Below, in pieces: positions 11,885 through 22,214 of a stretch of 64,000 bases of DNA (position 1 is its first letter; each line of letters starts with the position of its first letter). A program made the translations under genes and the position numbers. The stretch spans positions 37,501 to 101,500 of the forward strand of contig JAMFTG010000231.1 in assembly GCA_023974075.1 (NCBI GenBank), read 5' to 3'. The notes below the pieces were generated by a model. It was not told where the DNA came from. It saw nothing but the letters and a program-made list of their open reading frames with translations, and searched no databases. Origin of the DNA: Chaenocephalus aceratus (lineage: Eukaryota > Chordata > Actinopteri > Perciformes > Channichthyidae).

Positions 11885-12975
11885 GCTAATGTTGGGCTAT
11901 AAAGGAACTACAGCACGGTAACATGACTTCACGTCACCACCGCTAAGCTAAAGGCGGCTAATGTTGGGCTATAAAGGAACTACAGCACGGTCACATGACT
12001 TCACGTCACCACCGCTAAGCTAAAGGATGCTAATGTTGGGCTATAAAGGAACTACAGCACGGTCACATGACTTCACGTCACCACCGCTAAGCTAAAGGAT
12101 GCTAATGTTGGGCTATAAAGGAACTACAGCACGGTCACATGACTTCACGTCACCACCGCTAAGCTAAAGGAGGCTAATGTTGGGCTATAAAGGAACTACA
12201 GCTCGGTCACATGACTTCACGTCACCACCGCTAAGCTAAAGGCGGCTAATGTTGGGCTATAAAGGAACTACAGCACGGTCACATGACTTCACCTCACCAC
12301 CGCTAAGCTAAAGGATGCTAATGTTGGGCTATAAAGGAACTACAGCACGGTCACATGACTTCACGTCACCACCGCTAAGCTAAAGGAGGCTAATGTTGGG
12401 CTATAAAGGAACTACAGCTCGGTCACATGACTTCACGTCACCACTGCTAAGCTAAAGGAGGCTAATGTTGGGCTATAAAGGAACTACAGCTCGGTCACAT
12501 GACTTCACGTCACCACTGCTAAGCTAAAGGATGCTAATGTTGGGCTATAAAGGAACTACAGCACGGTCACATGACTTCACGTCACCACCGCTAAGCTAAA
12601 GGCGGCTAATGTTGGGCTATAAAGGAACTACAGCTCGGTCACATGACTTCACGTCACCACCGCTAAGCTAAAGGATGCTAATGTTGGGCTATAAAGGAAC
12701 TACAGCACGGTCACATGACTTCACGTCACCACCGCTAAGCTAAAGGAGGCTAATGTTGGGCTATAAAGGAACTACAGCACGGTCACATGACTTCACGTCA
12801 CCACCGCTAAGCTAAAGGAGGCTAATGTTGGGCTATAAAGGAACTACAGCACGGTCACATGACTTCACGTCACCACCGCTAAGCTAAAGGTGGCTAATGT
12901 TGGGCTATAAAGGAACTACAGCTCGGTCACATGACTTCACGTCACCACCGCTAAGCTAAAGGAGGCTAATGTCGG
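11885..12975 (-). repeat. 72-bp minisatellite in nptxr intron 1
   Basis: About 15 copies of a 72-bp unit containing GGGCTATAAAGGAACTACAG and GGTCACATGACTTCACGTCA. Variation is mostly at a few positions (GGCGG/GGATG/GGAGG; CACGG/CTCGG). In the sense of nptxr transcription it reads TAGTTCCTTTATAGCCCAAC, the same sense as the array in pla2g6 intron 2. Each unit has a TGACGTGA (CRE-like) and a TCATGTGA (M-box-like) motif. Confidence 0.95.
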
Positions 12976-13870
12976 ACTATGTCTTGTTTTATGTTGCTGT
13001 AACGAATATAATCCACAATTTGGGATCAATAAAGAATATATTTTATTATGTTATCTAACGGATTACCTGTAACAAGATTACGTAATCAAGAAACAGAAAA
13101 AAGGTAACTATTCAATTACATAAAAAATATATAATCAGTTTACATTTAAACATACGCATATAAATCATTTTACTTTAAGAAACATAACTAAGTGTTTAGG
13201 TTACTCATTATTTCGTTTTTCAAACATTAAACACTGATATTATTTCGGTGAGGCATTTTACGTTGTGATAGAATTTATAATAATAATATTAATAATACTT
13301 TATTTATCCTGAAGGAAGTTGTGCCAGAGTTACATACAGCAGCATGATAATCAAACTGTACAGTAAACAGAGCAGTTCCATTCAGGAAACAGAGACCGTC
13401 ACATCATGAATGTAAATATTAACAGTATTTACTAGTGCAAAAAAACGTAGCACAGATACGTAATTGCACGTTATTATAGAACATTATTAATAATCAGAAT
13501 CAGGGTTATCACCAGGTGGGTTGACACGTACGAGGAATTTGACTTGATGTCGTGGTGCATACCTATAAGTAAATTAAAAAAACACAGAAAGAGAACTAGA
13601 AAAATATAGTAAAATATAACGGATAACGGAATGGAATAAAATATGGAATAAAAATCGGCAGTAATACAAAAAGAAAACGGATATTGTTGTACATTGTGTG
13701 GATCAATTCCAATTACCTGTAGACTATTCTGCACAATTTGTATAATATTCTGTTTTATTTGTATTTACTTGTCAATGACAATAAAAGCCTTGCATTGAAT
13801 AATAATATTGCACATGTTGTATAGCAGACACTGTTTTGTAATGATGGCAATGGAAAGAAGCATATAAATA
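12976..13870. other. AT-rich intronic sequence with retroposon tails
   Basis: 13280-13330 (ACTTTATTTATCCTGAAGGA) and 13493-13560 (AATCAGAATCAGGGTTATC) are antisense 3' tails of two common teleost retroposons. The remainder is AT-rich and unassigned. Confidence 0.55.
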
Positions 13871-13936
13871 CTTTTTAACTACATGTTTAGGTTACTATAT
13901 TGTTCTTCCATAACCCGTAGCGGATTGTAACCCCAC

Positions 13937-14302
13937 CTGGTCCGACTGCTGCTGCCTCTTCAGGTCCTTCATGTTTCCCCGGCACTCCCCCACCGGCACC
14001 GGGGTGCAGATCAACCGGCTGAAGCTGAACTGTTTGGCGGACCCTCCTCCGGTGTCCTCCCCGAGGTGAACGTGGTTCAGACCGGGAACCTCAAGGCCTC
14101 CGAGCCCGTTCTCCCCGCGGTAAGAGTCGGATCCGGTGAGCTCCAGAGGCTCCAGAGGCTCCATGAGCGCCTCCGGGCCCAGCGTGCTGTTGTCCCCGGG
14201 GAAAGAGGCGTGTTTCCGGGGGTAAACACTGGCGATGATGCAGATCACCGCGCCGAGGAAGGCCAGAGAACCGGCGCCCACCAGAACCAGCACGAACTTC
14301 AT
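13937..14302 (-). CDS. nptxr: nptxr exon 1: neuronal pentraxin receptor, N-terminus
   Basis: First coding exon (122 codons, phase 0) of neuronal pentraxin receptor, a type II membrane protein that clusters AMPA receptors at synapses together with secreted neuronal pentraxins. The start ATG at 14302 opens with MKFVLVLVGAGSLAFLGAV followed by ICIIAS, a single uncleaved signal-anchor helix at residues 2-25 closely resembling mammalian NPTXR. It is followed by a low-complexity ectodomain stem and the family-typical FSRLICTPVP segment (about residue 90), whose Cys is conserved. The donor is CAG|GTGGGG at 13936. An upstream in-frame ATG at 14335 exists, but the 14302 start matches the family. Exons 2 and 3 lie far to the left. 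Family identification is by recognition of the sequence; adjacency to cbx6 matches the human order. Confidence 0.93.
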
Positions 14303-14700
14303 GCTCTGTGTTAATGGAGAGGAGAACTGGATCAAATGAGACCTGGTTCCGGATGGAGAGAGAGGAACTGGATCAGATGAGACCTGGTTGCGGATGGAGA
14401 GAGGTGGAACTGGATCAAGCGTCTTTGAGCACTAGGAACAGCTCTATAGAAATGCTTTGTATTATTGTGATGATGAAAGGAACCTGGTTGGCGGATGCCT
14501 CGGAGGATCCAGGCTCTGCAGCACCAACGGGTCTCTGTTTCTGCAGATGGATCCGTTTCTGTTTCCTGCAGATCTCCTCTCTGCTGCTTCCTCCCGGGTT
14601 GCTAAGCTGCTCTCCTCTGCGCGTAACTATGGGCACGAGAGAGGAGGAGCGACGGTCTGAGCATGCGCAGAAGCACAAACAAGCGATGGCTCGATGTGCG
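14303..14700 (-). promoter_or_regulatory. nptxr: nptxr 5' UTR and probable promoter region
   Basis: Immediately upstream of the nptxr ATG. It holds two to three imperfect copies of a unit around GGATCAGATGAGACCTGGTT (14330-14420), then moderately GC-rich sequence with GCATGCGCAG (an NRF1-like palindrome, about 14660), before running into the (TG)n tract at 14705. The promoter role is inferred from position and the NRF1-like motif only. Confidence 0.4.
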
Positions 14701-14704
14701 CGCG

Positions 14705-14854
14705 CGTGTGTGTGTGTGTGCGTGTGTGTTTGTGTGTGTGTTTGTGCGTGTGTTCATCTTATTGTTCGCCTATTACACTACATACTACCAGCAGCACCTA
14801 TCTGTGTGTGTGTGTGTCTGTCAATATAGTGTGTGCGTGTGTGTGTGTGTGTGT

Positions 14855-14899
<45 letters not shown>

Positions 14900-14935
14900 T
14901 GTGTGTATGCGTGCGTGCGTGCGTCCGCGTGCGTG
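14705..14935. repeat. (TG)n microsatellite
   Basis: Two TG-rich blocks (14705-14755 and 14805-14935) separated by unique sequence, upstream of nptxr exon 1; Z-DNA-capable. Confidence 0.9.
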
Positions 14936-15074
14936 TGATGCACGTCAGGTTGCTTCTCTTTACTGGTTCTACATGATTTTGTTTTTTAAAACATCTAATA
15001 ATTGCATTTGAACACTGATGTTCTTTTTGCTCATGTTTTACAATCAAACCAAATGTGCTGAAGGACAGTGTCCT

Positions 15075-15190
15075 GCACAGCAACACACACTCTCTGAACG
15101 CACACACTCTCTGAACGCACACACTCTCTGAACGCACACACTCTCTGAACGCACACACTCTCTGAACGCACACACTCTCTTAGCGCACAC
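15075..15190. repeat. 17-bp tandem repeat
   Basis: About seven copies of TCTCTGAACGCACACAC, the last diverged (TCTTAGCGCACACACG). Confidence 0.9.
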
Positions 15191-15359
15191 ACGCTGGAAG
15201 CCCTGAGAAGCCAACGGGGAGAAAAGTGACATTTCATTTCGTTATATTGTTTCCCTCTGTCTTTCTGTCTCATCTGGTCACTTTACAACAGTAACAAAAA
15301 AAAGGGGGTGGGGCCTGTGTGTGCCAATTTCTCAAGTGTATTACACGTGTCAATTTAGC

Positions 15360-15368
15360 CTGTTGGGG

Positions 15369-15405
<37 letters not shown>

Positions 15406-15825
15406 ACACTTAACAATCATCTTAACTTCTCAAAACTTCTCCCGTGTTCACAGATGGTGATGAAACAAGTCCTACACCTGTTCATAAACACAGGAGAGTG
15501 CTGTTTACACCTGGATCACACAAACAACAACAACAACAACAACAACAACACATGGGCTATACATGTTATATACACACCTATAATGTTCCCACCAGGGAGA
15601 TGAGTGGGTGACCTGGAGTATTCCCATGTCATGTACCCCGGTATCATTGGCTTCAAAGGGAGAGCAGGGGGGTGTACTACGAAGCAGGATTTTCGCTTAG
15701 CGGCTAAATTCAGGGGAAACTCCGGCTTTCCGGTCCTACGAAGGTTAGGTTGAACCAGCTTCGTAGTACAGGCCCCTGGATCACACAAACAACAACAACA
15801 ACAACAACAACAACACATGGGCTTT
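15360..15825. repeat. (CAA)n tracts and a segmental duplication around a MITE
   Basis: (CAA)n at 15370-15405, 15523-15550 and 15787-15815. The last two sit in a near-identical duplicated block, GGATCACACAAACAACAAC... to ACACATGGGCT (15513-15556 and 15778-15822), flanking a MITE. Confidence 0.8.
15668..15777. mobile_element. Short MITE with inverted termini
   Basis: Inverted ends GGGGTGTACTACGAAGCAGG and CCAGCTTCGTAGTACAGGCC enclose about 110 bp, a terminus widespread in teleost genomes. No coding capacity. Confidence 0.65.
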
Positions 15826-16600
15826 AACATCGAATGTTCTGTGTTCTGTGTCCTTGTATTTCATCGCTGTCTTTATTGTTATGTCTGTCTTTGAAAATAT
15901 ACGATACAATCTCAGTGAAGGATGCATCCCCAGTGTCCGCCTCTCTGAGCGGCAAAGACACACGGTAACCATCCGACGTGTGAGGCGTGCCATCGTGCAT
16001 TATTCAGAGTGCACTAACACGTCTGCTGAGCGAGCGCTACAGTGGAAGAGAGAAGCCGCCTGCAGGACAGAAGAGAGGCCTCTGCTCTGCGTGGGAGGGA
16101 CAGCATGCTGCTCAGAGGAAGCAGAACACACCACGCAAACAGAAAGCACCCGGAACACAAGATCAGAAAGTAACACTTCAGGAAGTTCATCCATACGTTT
16201 CTCCATATTTAAGAAAGGCAGAGGGCAGCCAATCAGGGACGAGAAGCGGCTCCTCATCTAAGACACGCATCAAAGATGTCTTTTGGTGAAGCCAGTATTC
16301 CCTTTGGAAGCTGCCAGCACTTCTCTCCGAGTTCTTTATTTCATGCACAACACTCACTGAGAAGCCTAACAGGATATTGAAATCCCAAACGCTCCGACAA
16401 TTATCCCTTAGTTGTAATTTCTTTAAGAAAATGAAATGGAGTTCACACAACAAATGAGGATCTGAAGAGAAAAGCAGCAAAATAAAAGCAATGGTAAATA
16501 TCACAGCCTGTTCAATAAAGTGATATCTGCTGGGAATCATTTGCTGAGGTGTTGAAGCTTCGACACAGTTCATCATGTTCTCCTCTCACCGTCTCCTTTC
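15826..16600. other. Unrecognised intergenic sequence
   Basis: Between nptxr and the 37-bp array. Several medium ORFs on both strands but none with a recognisable domain or splice structure. Confidence 0.4.
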
Positions 16601-16616
16601 CCACGGCACAGGTCCA

Positions 16617-17646
16617 CGGCCTGGTTCTGCTGCTGTCTCTCTGGAGGAGGGGCAGCTTGGGTTCTGCTGCTATCTCTCTGGAGGAGGGGCAGCTTGGGTT
16701 CTGCTGCTGTCTCTCTGGAGGAGGGGCAGCTTGGGTTCTGCTGCTGTCTCTCTGGAGGAGGGGCAGCTTGGGTTCTGCTGCTGTCTCTCTGGAGGAGGGG
16801 CAGCTTGGGTTCTGCTGCTATCTCTCTTGAGGAGGGGCAGCTTGGGTTCTGCTGCTATCTCTCTGGAGGAGGGGCAGCTTGGGTTCTGCTGCTATCTCTC
16901 TGGAGGAGGGGCAGCTTGGGTTCTGCTGCTGTCTCTCTGGAGGAGGGGCAGCTTGGGTTCTGCTGCTGTCTCTCTTGAGGAGGGGCAGCTTGGGTTCTGC
17001 TGCTATCTCTCTGGAGGAGGGGCAGCTTGGGTTCTGCTGCTGTCTCTCTTGAGGAGGGGCAGCTTGGGTTCTGCTGCTATCTCTCTGGAGGAGGGGCAGC
17101 TTGGGTTCTGCTGCTGTCTCTCTGGAGGAGGGGCAGCTTGGGTTCTGCTGCTGTCTCTCTGGAGGAGGGGCAGCTTGGGTTCTGCTGCTATCTCTCTTGA
17201 GGAGGGGCAGCTTGGGTTCTGCTGCTATCTCTTTTGAGGAGGGGCAGCTTGGGTTCTGCTGCTGTCTCTCTGGAGGAGGGGCAGCTTGGGTTCTGCTGCT
17301 GTCTCTCTGGAGGAGGGGCAGCTTGGGTTCTGCTGCTATCTCTCTTGAGGAGGGGCAGCTTGGGTTCTGCTGCTGTCTCTCTGGAGGAGGGGCAGCTTGG
17401 GTTCTGCTGCTATCTCTCTTGAGGAGGGGCAGCTTGGGTTCTGCTGCTGTCTCTCTGGAGGAGGGGCAGCTTGGGTTCTGCTGCTATCTCTCTTGAGGAG
17501 GGGCAGCTTGGGTTCTGCTGCTGTCTCTCTGGAGGAGGGGCAGCTTGGGTTCTGCTGCTATCTCTCTTGAGGAGGGGCAGCTTGGGTTCTGCTGCTATCT
17601 CTTTTGAGGAGGGGCAGCTTGGGTTCTGCTGCTATCTCTCTGGAGG
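16617..17646. repeat. 37-bp minisatellite
   Basis: About 28 copies of a 37-bp unit containing GGAGGAGGGGCAGCTTGGGT and TCTGCTGCTGTCTCTCT, with G/A and G/T variants. Long plus-strand ORFs across it are artefacts of the repeat. Its right edge abuts a LINE/SINE-type 3' tail (17650-17710, TTTATATAGCACTTTTCAAC). Confidence 0.95.
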
Positions 17647-17799
17647 CACATTTATTTATATAGCACTTTTCAACACAAGGCAATTCAAAGTGCTTTACAA
17701 AAAACGAAAGACATTAAAATCAGTCATTAAAAAGAAAAGCTAATAAAATAAACATTAAAAGAAAAGATACATACAGCCTCGTTTTTAGTCTTACGCATC

Positions 17800-19016
17800 C
17801 GACCTGGAACACTTTGCAGCCAATCTTATCTGTTACAGTGTACCGTGCACCAGGTCCTTAGTTTTTATCAACTTTGGTTCTTAAAACAGATAAAGTAATT
17901 ATCGTAGGTGACTTTAATATTCATGTTGACGATGATAAAAATAGCCTTACTGTTGCATTTAACTCTATATTAGATTCTGTTGGTTTCTGTCAGAGTGTAA
18001 ATAAACCAACCCACTGCTATAATCACACTCTCACCTTGTTCTGACTTATGGTATTGAAATTGAGCAACTATTAGTCGAACCGCATAATTATGCTTTATCC
18101 GACCATTTCTTAGTAACTTCTGAAGTACTATTACGAGACTACAAAGCATTAGTCAAAAGCTCCTGCAGCAGAAGCCTTCTGGGCAGGCGCCATCTCACCT
18201 TAAAGAACTCATTACACCCTGCTGGCCTACTCGGGCATTGCGTTCCAAGAATGCAGGGTTGTTGGTTGTTCCTAGAGTCTCTAAAGTACAATGGGAGCCA
18301 GAGCCTTTTCTTATCAAGCTCCACATTTGTGGAATCAGCTTCCAGTTTGTGTTCGGGCGGCAGACACCCTATCCGTTTTTAAGAGTGCGCTGAAGACCTT
18401 CCTTTTTGATAAAGCTTATAGTTAGGGCTGATTAGATTCAGCCCCTAGTTTTGCTGATATAGGCTTAGTTTGTCGGGGGACATCTTACTCTTCCTTCTCT
18501 CTGTCTATACCTGTGTCCTCTCATGGGGACATCTTGCTTCTTCCTTCTCTCTGTCTGTACCTGTGTCCTCTCATGTTCCATTAACCCAGCTTCTATTGCA
18601 CGTCTGTCCGTCCTGGGAGAGGGATCCCTCCTCTGCTGCTCTCCCTGAGGTTTCTCCATGTTCGCTTTAAACTGTGGGTTTGCTCTGGAAGTTTTTCCTT
18701 GTACGATGTGAGGGTCTAAGGACAGAGGGTCTAATGACAAAGGGTCTAAGGACAGAGGGTCTAAGGACAGAGGGTCTAAGGACAGAGGGTCTGAGGACAG
18801 AGGGTCTGAGGACAGAGGGTCTAAGGACAGAGGGTCTAAGGGCAGAGGGTCTGAGGACAGAGGGTCTAAGGACAGAGGGTCTAAGGACAGAGGGTCTGAG
18901 GACAGAGGGTCTGAGGACAGAGGGTCTGAGGACAGAGGGTGTCGTATTGTCATACTGATATTCTGTACACACTGTGAAGACCACTGAGACAAATGTAACA
19001 TTGATTGATTGATTGA
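17800..19016 (+). mobile_element. Rearranged LINE fragment (endonuclease, RT tail and 3' end)
   Basis: Plus-strand readings include VIIVGDFNIHVDDD (endonuclease) near 17900. After an internal deletion comes ARAFSYQAPHLWNQLPVCVR, then SVFKSALKTFLFDKAYS (RT C-terminal tail) at 18300-18422. The 3' UTR has GAGGTTTCTCCATGTTCGC and an end at CACTGAGACAAATGTAACA with an ATTG tail at 19000-19016. Its 3' UTR has been invaded by a 15-bp array (18705-18940, AGAGGGTCTAAGGAC, about 16 copies). Confidence 0.8.
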
Positions 19017-19059
19017 AAATACATGGATAAAAGTTACAGTAAGATGTGAATAGTTCAAT

Positions 19060-21250
19060 TAAGAGAAAAGTCTTCTTGCTGGATCTGAAAGTAGTCAGAG
19101 TTGCAGCGGACCTGCAGGTTTCTGGGAGTTTGTTCCAGATACTTGGAGCATAATAACTGAACGCTGCTTCTCCATGTTCAGTTCTGACTCTGGGGACAGG
19201 AAGCTGACCAGTCCCTGAAGACCTGAGAGATCTGTCTCTGGGGACAGGAAGCTGACCAGTCCCTGAAGACCTGAGAGATCTGTCTCTGGGGACAGGAAGC
19301 TGACCAGTCCCTGAAGACCTGAGAGATCTGTCTCTGGGGACAGAAAGCTGACCAGTCCCTGAAGACCTGAGAGATCTGTCTCTGGGGACAGGAAGCTGAC
19401 CAGTCCCTGAAGACCTGAGAGATCTGTCTCTGGGGACAGGAAGCTGACCAGTCCCTGAAGACCTGAGAGATCTGTCTCTGGGGACAGGAAGCTGACCAGT
19501 CCCTGAAGACCTGAGAGATCTGTCTCTGGGGACAGGAAGCTGACCAGTCCCTGAAGACCTGAGAGATCTGTCTCTGGGGACAGGAAGCTGACCAGTCCCT
19601 GAAGACCTGAGAGATCTGTCTCTGGGGACAGGAAGCTGACCAGTCCCTGAAGACCTGAGAGATCTGTCTCTGGGGACAGGAAGCTGACCAGTCCCTGAAG
19701 ACCTGAGAGATCTGTCTCTGGGGACAGGAAGCTGACCAGTCCCTGAAGACCTGAGAGATCTGTCTCTGGGGACAGGAAGCTGACCAGTCCCTGAAGACCT
19801 GAGAGATCTGTCTCTGGGGACAGGAAGCTGACCAGTCCCTGAAGACCTGAGAGATCTGTCTCTGGGGACAGGAAGCTGACCAGTCCCTGAAGACCTGAGA
19901 GATCTGACTCTGGGGACAGGAAGCTGACCAGTCCCTGAAGACCTGAGAGATCTGTCTCTGGGGACAGGAAGCTGACCAGTCCCTGAAGACCTGAGAGATC
20001 TGTCTCTGGGGACAGGAAGCTGACCAGTCCCTGAAGACCTGAGAGATCTGTCTCTGGGGACAGGAAGCTGACCAGTCCCTGAAGACCTGAGAGATCTGTC
20101 TCTGGGGACAGGAAGCTGACCAGTCCCTGAAGACCTGAGAGATCTGTCTCTGGGGACAGGAAGCTGACCAGTCCCTGAAGACCTGAGAGATCTGTCTCTG
20201 GGGACAGGAAGCTGACCAGTCCCTGAAGACCTGAGAGATCTGTCTCTGGGGACAGAAAGCTGACCAGTCCCTGAAGACCTGAGAGATCTGACTCTGGGGA
20301 CAGGAAGCTGACCAGTCCCTGAAGACCTGAGAGATCTGTCTCTGGGGACAGGAAGCTGACCAGTCCCTGAAGACCTGAGAGATCTGTCTCTGGGGACAGG
20401 AAGCTGACCAGTCCCTGAAGACCTGAGAGATCTGTCTCTGGGGACAGGAAGCTGACCAGTCCCTGAAGACCTGAGAGATCTGACTCTGGGGACAGGAAGC
20501 TGACCAGTCCCTGAAGACCTGAGAGATCTGTCTCTGGGGACAGGAAGCTGACCAGTCCCTGAAGACCTGAGAGATCTGTCTCTGGGGACAGGAAGCTGAC
20601 CAGTCCCTGAAGACCTGAGAGATCTGTCTCTGGGGACAGGAAGCTGACCAGTCCCTGAAGACCTGAGAGATCTGTCTCTGGGGACAGGAAGCTGACCAGT
20701 CCCTGAAGACCTGAGAGATCTGTCTCTGGGGACAGGAAGCTGACCAGTCCCTGAAGACCTGAGAGATCTGTCTCTGGGGACAGGAAGCTGACCAGTCCCT
20801 GAAGACCTGAGAGATCTGTCTCTGGGGACAGAAAGCTGACCAGTCCCTGAAGACCTGAGAGATCTGACTCTGGGGACAGGAAGCTGACCAGTCCCTGAAG
20901 ACCTGAGAGATCTGTCTCTGGGGACAGGAAGCTGACCAGTCCCTGAAGACCTGAGAGATCTGTCTCTGGGGACAGGAAGCTGACCAGTCCCTGAAGACCT
21001 GAGAGATCTGACTCTGGGGACAGGAAGCTGACCAGTCCCTGAAGACCTGAGAGATCTGTCTCTGGGGACAGGAAGCTGACCAGTCCCTGAAGACCTGAGA
21101 GATCTGTCTCTGGGGACAGGAAGCTGACCAGTCCCTGAAGACCTGAGAGATCTGTCTCTGGGGACAGGAAGCTGACCAGTCCCTGAAGACCTGAGAGATC
21201 TGGATGGTTCATAATTTAGCAGGAGGTCAGAAATGTATTCTGGGCCTAAA
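19060..21250 (-). mobile_element. LINE RT C-terminus with 42-fold internal 48-bp amplification
   Basis: Read on the minus strand: LGPEYISDLLLNYEPSRSLR (21245-21190), then about 42 tandem copies of a 48-bp unit encoding RSLRSSGTGQLPVPRD (19183-21205), then VRTEHGEAAFSYYAPSIWNK and LPETCRSAATLTTFRSSK (19200-19080). The unbroken frame exists because 48 is a multiple of 3 and the unit came from an ORF; this is not a functional gene. Variants include GTC/GAC and GGAAG/GAAAG. Confidence 0.9.
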
Positions 21251-22214
21251 GCATCCTCTGGGAACAGCAGGGATAACAGAGAGGAGACACATCCCGTAGC
21301 GCCACCCTGTGGATCCTCTGGGAACAGCAGGGATAACAGAGAGGAGACACATCCCGTAGCGCCACCCTGTGGATCCTCTGGGAACAGCAGGGATAACAGA
21401 GAGGAGACACATCCCGTAGCGCCACCCTGTGGATCCTCTGGGAACAGCAGGGATAACAGAGAGGAGACACATCCTCTAGCGCCACCCTGTGGATCCTCTG
21501 GGAACAGCAGGGATAACAGAGAGGAGACACATCCCGTAGCGCCACCCTGTGGATCCTCTGGGAACAGCAGGGATAACAGAGAGGAGACACATCCCGTAGC
21601 GCCACCCTGTGGATCCTCTGGGAACAGCAGGGATAACAGAGAGGAGACACATCCCGTAGCGCCACCCTGTGGATCCTCTGGGAACAGCAGGGATAACAGA
21701 GAGGAGACACATCCTGTAGCGCCACCCTGTGGATCCTCTGGGAACAGCAGGGATAACAGAGAGGAGACACATCCTGTAGCGCCACCCTGTGGATCCTCTG
21801 GGAACAGCAGGGATAACAGAGAGGAGACACATCCCGTAGCGCCACCCTGTGGATCCTCTGGGAACAGCAGGGATAACAGAGAGGAGACACATCCTCTAGC
21901 GCCACCCTGTGGATCCTCTGGGAACAGCAGGGATAACAGAGAGGAGACACATCCCGTAGCGCCACCCTGTGGATCCTCTGGGAACAGCAGGGATAACAGA
22001 GAGGAGACACATCCCGTAGCGCCACCCTGTGGATCCTCTGGGAACAGCAGGGATAACAGAGAGGAGACACATCCCGTAGCGCCACCCTGTGGATCCTCTG
22101 GGAACAGCAGGGATAACAGAGAGGAGACACATCCTGTAGCGCCACCCTGTGGATCCTCTGGGAACAGCAGGGATAACAGAGAGGAGACACATCCTGTAGC
22201 GCCACCCTGTGGAT
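21251..22214. repeat. 60-bp minisatellite
   Basis: 16 nearly perfect copies of a 60-bp unit (GGATCCTCTGGGAACAGCAG ... GTAGCGCCACCCTGT). The only variation is CCCGTAGC/CCTGTAGC/CCTCTAGC, in an order suggesting larger duplicated blocks (the variant pattern of the first units recurs). It has a BamHI site in every unit. Confidence 0.95.

Noticed and set aside
11885..12975. Regular 72-bp repeats as a possible CRISPR array
   Set aside because: No unique spacers: the whole unit repeats. The surrounding genes are vertebrate with spliced exons. The same applies to the 57-, 60- and 40-bp arrays.
15319..15603. Poly-Gln/poly-Asn ORF
   Set aside because: It is a (CAA)n microsatellite read in frame; no conserved flanks, no splice sites, and duplicated around a MITE.
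21251..22214. I-SceI-like GCAGGGATAACAG in each 60-bp unit
   Set aside because: Only the central part of the 18-bp homing site matches; the remainder differs, and nothing nearby encodes a homing endonuclease.
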